6,001 nucleotides of DNA from Clostridia bacterium (lineage in GTDB: Bacteria > Bacillota > Clostridia > Oscillospirales > Ruminococcaceae), in NCBI GenBank assembly GCA_009177225.1, contig WFLZ01000004.1, positions 3,026 to 9,026 of the forward strand, given 5' to 3'. Below are positions 1 through 5,900 of this stretch, piece after piece. The notes under the pieces were generated by a model that was not told the DNA's origin, searched no databases, and saw only the letters and a list, made by a program, of their open reading frames with translations. Position 1 is the first letter of the stretch; every line of letters starts with the position of its first letter. Made by a program: the position numbers and the translations under genes.

Positions 1-229
1 AGAAATGTATCTCTCAAATGCTACAACAGGCGTTATTGACTGTCAGGTAGAAATTACTGAAATGATGGGTGCTGAAATTTATCTCTATCTCCTTTGTGAA
101 GGTATTCCGCTTACTGCAAGAGTAAGCTCAAGGTCAACTGTAAGGTCAGGCGACGAAGTTAAGGTTGCTATTGACCCCAACAGAATCCATATCTTTGACA
201 AGGAAACAGAGAAGGCAATTGTAAACTGA
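1..229 (+). CDS. Sugar ABC transporter ATP-binding protein (MsmK/UgpC/MalK family), C-terminal end only
   Basis: This is the last 75 or so residues of a protein that begins before the window; the reading frame is open to the left edge and ends with TGA at 227-229. The visible part matches the C-terminal TOBE/OB-fold region of MalK/MsmK/UgpC-type ATPases. It has a beta-rich stretch (VEITEMMGAEIYLYL), a second strand segment (LTARVSSRSTVRSGDEVKVAI), and the family-typical ending in which a residue pair like DPNRIHIFD precedes a KETEKAI-like tail. In this family the TOBE region follows the nucleotide-binding domain and contributes to contacts and regulation; the shared ATPase energises uptake of oligosaccharides or glycerol phosphate at the inner face of the membrane. 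Walker and signature motifs lie outside the window, so the substrate cannot be told. Two hairpins follow, suggesting this is the last gene of its transcript. Confidence 0.85.
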   Translation, partial: EMYLSNATTGVIDCQVEITEMMGAEIYLYLLCEGIPLTARVSSRSTVRSGDEVKVAIDPNRIHIFDKETEKAIVN

Positions 230-268
230 TAACATTCTTTTCATATTTATCCTTTCTTTCTTTATTGT

Positions 269-291
269 AACCTGTCGTAAGGCGGCAGGTT
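269..291 (+). other. RNA hairpin upstream of the terminator in the ABC-ATPase/pepV gap
   Basis: A 9-bp stem (269-277 with 283-291, one G-U wobble) closes a five-base loop TAAGG. It has no T-tract after it, so it is not a terminator by itself. It lies 9 bases before the terminator stem and may stabilise the 3' end of the ABC transcript or be part of the pepV leader. Confidence 0.5.
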
Positions 292-300
292 ATGCACGGA

Positions 301-328
301 AAACCGCAGTGCAATACTGCGGTTTTTT
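301..328 (+). terminator. Rho-independent terminator between the ABC ATPase gene and pepV
   Basis: A perfect 10-bp stem (AAACCGCAGT at 301-310 with ACTGCGGTTT at 316-325) has a five-base loop GCAAT and a run of six T at 323-328. It is a standard intrinsic terminator for the gene ending at 229. It ends only 12 bases before the Shine-Dalgarno sequence of pepV (341-345), so it also lies inside any pepV leader that starts upstream. Confidence 0.85.
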
Positions 329-354
329 GTATCTGTATACGGAGGTTGATTATT

Positions 355-1629
355 ATGACTGAAATAAGAAGATACCTTGAAGAACACCGTGAGGAAATGA
401 TTGATTTTCTTGCGGAACTTGTAGCAGTAAGAAGCGTGAAAAATGAAGCAAACGGAAATTGTCCTTTCGGAAAAAAGCCTGCAAAGGCTCTGGAACGTAT
501 GCTCAGAAAGTGCAGAGAATCAGGTTTTAACGTTGAAAATGTGGAAAACTACGTCGGTTCAGCGGATTTCAATGAACTTGAACCGTCACTTGCAATTCTG
601 ACGCATCTTGACGTTGTGCCGGAGGGAACAGGCTGGAGCAGTGACCCGTATGTGCTGAAACGCTCTGAGGGGCGTTTAACAGGGCGTGGAACGTGCGACG
701 ACAAAGGACCTGCTGTAGCTGCCTTGTTCGCTCTGAAAGCTGTCAGAGAGCTTGCTGTACCACTTAAAAGAGGTGTGAGATTAATATTCGGTACAGACGA
801 GGAAAACGGTTCTTCCGACCTTGCATATTACCGGACAAAAAGAAGTTTACCGCCTATGGTTTTTACTCCGGACGGTGAATATCCTGTAATCAATGCAGAA
901 AAAGGTATGATTAGAGTATATTTTTCCGCACCTTTTGACAGCATGATGTCCATAAACGCCGGAAAAGTTATCAATGCTGTTCCGGAACGCTGTGTTATGG
1001 GTATTGACTGGGAGGCGTTTTTTTATGAGGGAAAATCTGCCCATGCTTCCACTCCCGAAAAAGGCGACAACGCAATAACAAAGTTTCTTGAAGAATACAG
1101 CAGAGAATTTAAAAATCCTCTTTTATGCGGACTTGCAAGACTTTTTCCACATGGCGAAACTGACGGAAAGTCATGTGGTTTAGGATTTGAGGACGAAATT
1201 TCTGGTAAAATGACGTGTGTGCTTTCCATGCTGAATACCAGTGACGGCAGACTTAAAGGCGGTATAGATATACGTTTTCCGCTTGACAGGACATTGAATG
1301 AGATAAGCGGAATAATATGTAAATCGCTTGAAAATATCGGTTTTGAGGTTGATTCCTGTGAGGGAACAGAACCGCACGTCACCGACGAAAACAGTGAATT
1401 TGTGCAGTCGCTTTTGAGGGTATACGAGCGTGTTACGGGGGACAAAGGTCGCTGTATTGCGATAGGCGGAGGAACTTATGTACACGAGATAGACGGCGGT
1501 GTTGCTTTCGGTGCGGAATTTCCGGGCGAGGATGGCAATATGCACGGTGCAGACGAATTTATCACAGAAGAAAATCTGCTTAAAAATGCCGAGATAATGG
1601 CAGAGACTATAATTGAAATATGTGGATAA
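355..1629 (+). CDS. pepV: M20-family dipeptidase, PepV/Sapep type
   Basis: A 424-residue cytoplasmic metallodipeptidase that would cleave dipeptides taken up or released in protein turnover; the family uses two Zn or Mn ions. I chose ATG 355 because GGAGG at 341-345 precedes it with nine bases between; an in-frame ATG at 292 lies inside the terminator region. The M20 metal and catalytic motifs are all present in order: THLDVVPEG (His84, Asp86), GRGTCDDKGP (metal-bridging Asp115), GTDEENGSSD (catalytic Glu149, metal Glu150), TPDGEYP (Asp173) and the C-terminal NMHGADEF (His397). The GKSAHASTPEKGDNAI segment (226-241) belongs to the lid domain. Lactococcal PepV is about 470 residues; this protein is shorter, with the loss apparently between residues 210 and 226, where the family normally has a longer lid segment. 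The stop codon lies inside a perfect DnaA-box sequence. Substrate range cannot be read from sequence; the family also includes enzymes acting on beta-Ala dipeptides. Confidence 0.88.
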   Translation: MTEIRRYLEEHREEMIDFLAELVAVRSVKNEANGNCPFGKKPAKALERMLRKCRESGFNVENVENYVGSADFNELEPSLAILTHLDVVPEGTGWSSDPYVLKRSEGRLTGRGTCDDKGPAVAALFALKAVRELAVPLKRGVRLIFGTDEENGSSDLAYYRTKRSLPPMVFTPDGEYPVINAEKGMIRVYFSAPFDSMMSINAGKVINAVPERCVMGIDWEAFFYEGKSAHASTPEKGDNAITKFLEEYSREFKNPLLCGLARLFPHGETDGKSCGLGFEDEISGKMTCVLSMLNTSDGRLKGGIDIRFPLDRTLNEISGIICKSLENIGFEVDSCEGTEPHVTDENSEFVQSLLRVYERVTGDKGRCIAIGGGTYVHEIDGGVAFGAEFPGEDGNMHGADEFITEENLLKNAEIMAETIIEICG

Positions 1630-1674
1630 GTTTTCAACATCTCAACGTGCAAATGTTGAAAACTTTGTGGAAAA
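1621..1674. repeat. DnaA-box-like inverted repeat element, copy 1 (end of pepV)
   Basis: Four 9-mers are packed in 54 bases: TGTGGATAA at 1621-1629 (exact reverse complement of the DnaA box TTATCCACA), TTTTCAACA at 1631-1639, its inverse TGTTGAAAA at 1654-1662, and TGTGGAAAA at 1666-1674 (reverse of TTTTCCACA). The core is an inverted repeat with 13-bp perfect arms (1628-1640 and 1653-1665) around a 12-base loop. Read on the minus strand, the order is TTTTCCACA, three bases AAG, TTTTCAACA, 14 bases, TGTTGAAAA; this is the same order and spacing as the copy at 2253-2296. Assignment as DnaA-binding is inferred from the match to the consensus. Confidence 0.7.
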
Positions 1675-1700
1675 GGTGTATGAATACTGTTTAAAGGCAT

Positions 1701-1740
1701 AAAAAAAGGGACTGTTAATTATATTTACAGTCCCTTTTAA
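1701..1740. terminator. Bidirectional terminator between convergent pepV and the lipoprotein gene
   Basis: A perfect 12-bp stem (1704-1715 with 1727-1738, sequence AAAAGGGACTGT and its complement) has an 11-base A+T-rich loop. Read on the minus strand the stem is followed by a run of seven U (complement of 1701-1707), ideal for ending the lipoprotein transcript two bases after its stop codon. On the plus strand the U-run is four long, adequate for pepV. Position between two convergent genes fits shared use. Confidence 0.9.
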
Positions 1741-1742
1741 TA

Positions 1743-2174
1743 TTAATCCTGATTATCGTTTTCACTGTCATCTGTGGTGTTTTCTTCACCGTCAAGTCCG
1801 TCAACTATATCACCAACGGCATTACCTGCACCGTCGATAATATCATCGGCAGCATTTCCGACACCGTCCACTACGTCCTTGCCTGCATTTTCCACGCCGT
1901 CAACAGCGTCGTCTGCATGGTCTTTAACGGAATTATTACTCCCAGTATCTACATTGCCGTCATTGTCGGTATCATAGTGGTCGTCATCATAGTAACGGTC
2001 ATCACGCTTTTTGTCGTTATCATCGTCACGATTGTTTCTTTTTTCTGTGGTCTTTTCGTAATCAGTAGTAACCATATCGCCGTCTGAGGAATAGGAGTTG
2101 TCGTTATTTCCGCACGAGGCGAACGCCGTACACACGGTCAGTAATATGGAACACATTGCTAAAAGCTTCTTCAT
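1743..2174 (-). CDS. Small acidic lipoprotein with an 11-residue tandem repeat, function unknown
   Basis: I do not recognise a named family. The 143-residue protein starts at ATG 2174, ten bases after an AAAGGA ribosome site (2185-2190); an in-frame TTG at 2183 is only one base from that site and is rejected. Residues 1-21 are a lipoprotein signal: Lys2-Lys3, a hydrophobic core, and the lipobox FASC with Cys21 as the predicted lipidated residue, so the mature protein would be anchored on the outer face of the membrane. Residues 22-80 are an Asp/Asn/Ser/Lys-rich, probably disordered linker. Within it, DTDNDGNVD (68-76) matches the DxDxDG calcium-loop pattern seen in EF-hand and dockerin loops, although only one loop is present and position 12 is not acidic. 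Residues 89-132 are four 11-residue units built on D-[AVI]-[VI]-D-G-x-x-N-A, followed by an acidic tail. Hendecad repeats of this kind usually form long amphipathic helices. It stands alone on its transcript, ending at a strong terminator. Confidence 0.8.
   Translation of the reverse strand: MKKLLAMCSILLTVCTAFASCGNNDNSYSSDGDMVTTDYEKTTEKRNNRDDDNDKKRDDRYYDDDHYDTDNDGNVDTGSNNSVKDHADDAVDGVENAGKDVVDGVGNAADDIIDGAGNAVGDIVDGLDGEENTTDDSENDNQD
1779..1910 (-). repeat. Four tandem 33-bp units encoding an 11-residue repeat in the lipoprotein
   Basis: Residues 89-99, 100-110, 111-121 and 122-132 line up as DAVDGVENAGK, DVVDGVGNAAD, DIIDGAGNAVG and DIVDGLDGEEN. The DNA copies have diverged at silent positions, so the amino-acid pattern appears to be maintained rather than freshly duplicated. 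The last unit is degenerate after its sixth residue. Confidence 0.85.
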
Positions 2175-2184
2175 ACAAATCAAA

Positions 2185-2190
2185 TCCTTT
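2185..2190 (-). promoter_or_regulatory. Ribosome binding site that fixes the lipoprotein start
   Basis: On the minus strand AAAGGA lies ten bases before ATG 2174 but only one base before the alternative TTG at 2183. This spacing decides for the ATG start. Confidence 0.75.
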
Positions 2191-2252
2191 ACATGAAATT
2201 ATTGCGTCTGGTTTTCCGCAACGTGTTTTTATTGTGTACGTAAATTGCTTGT

Positions 2253-2296
2253 TTATCCACGAAGTTTTCAACTTTTTAAATCTGAAATGTTGAAAG
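2253..2296 (+). repeat. DnaA-box-like inverted repeat element, copy 2 (between lipoprotein and Imm6-like gene)
   Basis: On the plus strand this reads TTATCCACG (2253-2261, one base from the DnaA consensus), three bases AAG, TTTTCAACT (2265-2273), 14 bases, and TGTTGAAAG (2288-2296). The order, the AAG spacer and the 14-base gap are identical to copy 1 read in the opposite direction, so the two copies are inverted around the lipoprotein gene. This copy lies 79-122 bases upstream of the lipoprotein start codon, in the region where its promoter should be, and 15 bases past the Imm6-like stop codon. Confidence 0.65.
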
Positions 2297-2310
2297 ATTT
2301 AGAATTTGTT

Positions 2311-2793
2311 TCAGATATTGTTTTCAAAATAATGTTTCCACTCTGATTTATTTACGGAAAAATCAAGATATTCTGCAATATTTTTTATATATGTATCATT
2401 TGGAAAACAGTAATTGTAACATTCCATAAAATGATATATTAATTCGTCAGAAACCAGTTCAATAGGTTCGGGATACCATTCTACATTTTCAGATTCGTAT
2501 GCTTTTCGGCTTGTAAATGCCACTGTGTCAATGATACAGTTCAAAACTGCCTGTTCTGAAATATCGTCTGTATTTTCAGCAAAAATTGTAATTCCGTCTT
2601 GTTCGTTCACTAATAATTCATACAGGAAGTCACCGTCAGGACTGCCATTATAAAGCCATTTCCAACAATATTCAATAGCTTTTTCTGTTATATTTCTTTG
2701 TTCGGCTTTATGCAGAAGTGAAACTGTTTTCATTGATAATCCAAGAAGAAATGCTATTTTTTTATCATCATTAAAACTAATAAAATTATTCAT
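2311..2793 (-). CDS. Probable Imm6-family immunity protein (orphan)
   Basis: A 160-residue acidic, soluble, probably cytoplasmic protein with no signal peptide or membrane segment. ATG 2793 follows AAAGGA (2800-2805) at six bases. The pattern resembles the Imm6 immunity family of polymorphic toxin systems: an early helix after the N-terminus (KKIAFLLGLSMKTVSLLHKA, 11-30), a Trp-containing helix KAIEYCWKWLYNG (38-50), a central NCIIDTVAFTSRKAYE helix (85-100), and an ELIYHF/C-terminal helical part (117-143). Proteins of this type normally bind and neutralise a cognate toxin of the same or neighbouring cells. No toxin or secretion gene is in the window, so it may be an orphan that protects against toxins of other strains. 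The gene is visibly richer in A+T than carB and pepV, which fits recent acquisition. The family assignment is from memory of the motif pattern, not from a search. Confidence 0.55.
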   Translation of the reverse strand: MNNFISFNDDKKIAFLLGLSMKTVSLLHKAEQRNITEKAIEYCWKWLYNGSPDGDFLYELLVNEQDGITIFAENTDDISEQAVLNCIIDTVAFTSRKAYESENVEWYPEPIELVSDELIYHFMECYNYCFPNDTYIKNIAEYLDFSVNKSEWKHYFENNI

Positions 2794-2824
2794 TATTTTT
2801 CCTTTGCAGATGTATTTTTAATAA

Positions 2825-2873
2825 AGTTTTCAACATAGTTTTCCACAGACTGTTGAAAACTATGTTGAAAACT
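2825..2873. repeat. 49-bp palindrome of four DnaA-box-like 9-mers at 12-bp intervals, copy 3
   Basis: Two 23-base arms (2825-2847 and 2851-2873) pair at 22 of 23 positions around a three-base centre GAC. Four 9-mers start at 2827, 2839, 2851 and 2863, exactly 12 bases apart: TTTTCAACA, TTTTCCACA (a DnaA-box variant), TGTTGAAAA and TGTTGAAAA. The single arm mismatch is what turns one TTTTCAACA into TTTTCCACA. It lies 32-80 bases upstream of the Imm6-like start, over its likely promoter, and directly abuts the carB terminator. Confidence 0.75.
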
Positions 2874-2904
2874 ATCTCCCTGCCTTTTTTTACAGCAGGG
2901 AGAT
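2874..2904 (-). terminator. Terminator downstream of carB
   Basis: A perfect 10-bp stem (ATCTCCCTGC at 2874-2883 with its complement at 2895-2904) has an 11-base loop. On the minus strand it follows the carB stop codon by 27 bases and is followed by a short U-run (AGTTTT), so termination may be moderate rather than strong. The 23-bp palindrome begins at once after it, so carB read-through RNA would carry two hairpins in a row. Confidence 0.65.
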
Positions 2905-2931
2905 GTTTTATTTATATCAGACCGGTAAATA

Positions 2932-5900
2932 TTACTTTATGTCGGAATGATGTGCCTGAAGTGACTTAACACCAAAATGCTTGTTTTCCTTTATAGCCTT
3001 AATTCCCTCAGCACTTGCCTTAGCGGCTGCCATAGTGGTCATATATGGAACACGGTGTTTTATAGCAGCTTTTCTTATATAGCTGTCGTCGTGTGAACTT
3101 GTCTTACCTGCTGGAGTGTTGATAATAAGCTGGATTTCGCCGTTAGCGATTTCGTCGGCAATATTCGGGCGACCTTCGTAAATCTTAAAGATTTTTTCGC
3201 ACGGAATACCTGCCTCTTTAATCATATTATAACTCTTTCCTGTAGCGAGAATACGGAAACCGAGTTCATTGAATGACTGTGCGATTTCAAGAAGTTCCGG
3301 CTTGTCACGGTCGCAGACGCTGAGAAGTACAGTTCCCTCTTCGGGCAGTCTTGTCTGAGTAGCTTCCTGAGCCTTGTAGTAAGCTTCACCGAACGAGTTG
3401 GATATACCGAGAACTTCACCTGTTGAACGCATTTCCGGACCAAGTACGGGGTCAACTTCCTGAAACATATTGAACGGGAATACAGCTTCTTTAACACCGT
3501 AATGAGTTATAACCTTGTCTGTGAGTTCCGGAACAGGTGAGGACTTGCCTGTAAGTTCAGCAGTGATAATTTCGGTTGCAATCTGAACCATGTTTATACT
3601 GCAAACTTTTGAAACGAGCGGTACAGTTCTTGATGCACGGGGATTGGCTTCGAGTACATAAACAGTATCATCTTCAATAGCATACTGCATATTCATAAGA
3701 CCGCAGACATTCATTTCCACAGCAATTTTTCTGGTATATTCCTTGATAGTGTCAATCTGTTTCTGAGTGAGATTCTTTGCAGGTAGAATACAAGCGGAGT
3801 CACCAGAGTGAACGCCTGCAAGTTCGATGTGTTCCATAACGGCAGGAACAAAGCAGTTTGTACCATCGGAAATAGCGTCAGCCTCACATTCTGTAGCATG
3901 ATGTAAGAATCTGTCAATGAGAATCGGTCTGTCAGGAGTTACGCCTACAGCAGCAGACATATAAACCCTCATCATTTCGTCGTCATGAACTATTTCCATA
4001 CCACGACCGCCGAGAACATATGACGGACGAACCATAACGGGATAACCGATTTTATTAGCGATTTCAAGAGCCTCGTCAACGTTTACAGCCATACCAGCTT
4101 CCGGCATAGGAATACCGAGCTTGTCCATCATTGCACGGAAATGGTCACGGTCTTCTGCAAGGTCGATAGTTTCGGGAGTTGTACCGAGAATCTTAACGCC
4201 GTACTTTTTGAGGTCGTTAGCGAGATTGAGGGGAGTTTGTCCGCCGAACTGTGCGATAACACCGAGTGGCTTTTCCTTTTCGTGAATACTGAGAACGTCC
4301 TCAAGAGTAAGGGGTTCAAAATAGAGCTTGTCGGAAGTGTCGTAATCTGTCGAAACAGTTTCGGGGTTGCAGTTTACAATAATTGACTCAAAACCGAGTT
4401 TTTTGAGTGCAAGAGCGGCATGAACGCAACAGTAGTCAAATTCAATACCCTGTCCGATTCTGTTAGGACCACCGCCGAGAATCATAATTTTAGGCTTGTC
4501 ACTTGCTGTGCTGGGGTCTTTGTCGAGATGATAAGTTGAGTAGTAGTATGCAGCATTTTCAGTACCGCTTACGTGAACGCCTTCCCATGCTTCTTTAATT
4601 TCGAAACCGATACGTGCGTTTCTGATTTCTTCTTCTGTAACTTCGAGGAGCGAACTTAAATATCTGTCTGAGAAACCGTCAAGCTTAGCCTGTTTCAGAA
4701 CGTCTTTTTCCGGAACACTGCCCTTTAAAGTGAGGAGTTTTTCTTCTTCCTGAACGAGTTCGAGCATTTGTTCTAAGAACCAGTGTTTAATTTTTGTGAG
4801 TTCAAAAATTTCGTCAACAGTAGCACCCTTACGGAGAGCCTCATAAATTATAAACTGTCTTTCACTTGTCGGGAAACGGAGCTGATTAAGGAGTTCTTCC
4901 TTAGACTGTTCATTGAAGTTCTTAGCGAATCCTAAACCATAGCGACCCGTTTCAAGACTTCTGATAGCTTTCTGGAAAGCCTCTTTGTATGTCTTGCCTA
5001 TGCTCATTACTTCGCCGACTGCTCTCATCTGAGTACCGAGCTTATCTTCTGAACCCTTGAACTTCTCAAATGCCCATCTTGCAAACTTGATAACTACATA
5101 GTCGCCGTCGGGGGTGTACTTGTCGAGAGTACCGTACTTACCGCACGGAATGTCCTTTAATGTAAGACCACAGGCAAGCATTGCAGAAACGAGGGCAATC
5201 GGGAAACCAGTAGCCTTTGAAGCAAGTGCGGAAGAACGTGAAGTACGTGGGTTAATTTCAATAACTATAATACGACCGCTTTCGGGGTCACGGGCAAACT
5301 GACAGTTACAGCCGCCGATAACTTCAATTGATTCAACAATGCTGTAAGCCTGTTTTTCAAGTTCTTTCTGAACGTCCTCCGGAATTGTGAGCATAGGAGC
5401 AGAACAGAAAGAGTCACCGGTATGAACGCCGATAGGGTCAATATTTTCAATAAAGCATACTGTAATGATGTTGTTTTCAGCGTCACGGACTACTTCGAGT
5501 TCAAGTTCTTCCCAACCGCTGACACATTCTTCAACGAGAACCTGTCCGACAAGTGAAGCCTGCAAACCTCTTGCACATACAACTTTAAGTTCGTCAACAT
5601 TATAGACCATGCCGCCGCCTGCACCGCCCATTGTGTAGGCAGGACGGAGAACAACCGGATATTTAAGCTGTTCAGCAATTTTTACAGCCTCGTCAACCGA
5701 GTAGGCAACTTCACTGCGTGCCATTTCAATACCGAGTTTGTCCATAGTGTGCTTGAACTCAATACGGTCTTCACCACGTTCGATAGCGTCAACCTGCACG
5801 CCGATTACCTGCACGCCGTATTTCTTTAAAACACCTGTCTTGTCGAGTTCAGAACAGAGATTAAGTCCGGACTGTCCGCCGAGATTAGGAAGCAGAGCGT

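Noticed and set aside
195..200. Perfect -35 hexamer TTGACA as a pepV promoter
   Set aside because: It encodes part of the conserved Phe-Asp-Lys tail of the ATPase, and no acceptable -10 lies 16-18 bases downstream; the best candidate (TGTAAA) needs a 19-base spacer.
292..354. Longer pepV start at ATG 292
   Set aside because: The extra 21 residues come from the terminator hairpin, lack family similarity and have no properly spaced ribosome site; ATG 355 has GGAGG.
540..548. TTTTCCACA (minus strand) preceded by a GTTGAAAA sequence at 532-539 inside pepV
   Set aside because: It looks like the intergenic clusters, but it encodes the NVENVENY stretch in frame and lacks their spacing; coding explains it.
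1143..1151. TTTTCCACA on the plus strand inside pepV
   Set aside because: A single isolated box that codes for the LFPHG segment; no partner boxes nearby.
1023..1545. Two long antisense open frames within pepV
   Set aside because: They overlap each other and a well-supported gene, and their translations show no recognisable family pattern.
1774..1977. Ser/Pro-rich open frame on the plus strand
   Set aside because: It is the antisense shadow of the repetitive lipoprotein gene and has no ribosome site.
1621..2873. Chromosomal replication origin (oriC)
   Set aside because: DnaA-box-like clusters are present, but no dnaA, dnaN, recF, gyrB or rpmH lies near, and the clusters are spread over three short intergenic gaps. 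A secondary or relic origin cannot be excluded.
1621..2873. Integron-type attC sites
   Set aside because: The palindromes flank single genes as attC sites do, but GTTGAAA does not fit the GTTRRRY core consensus and no integrase gene is visible.
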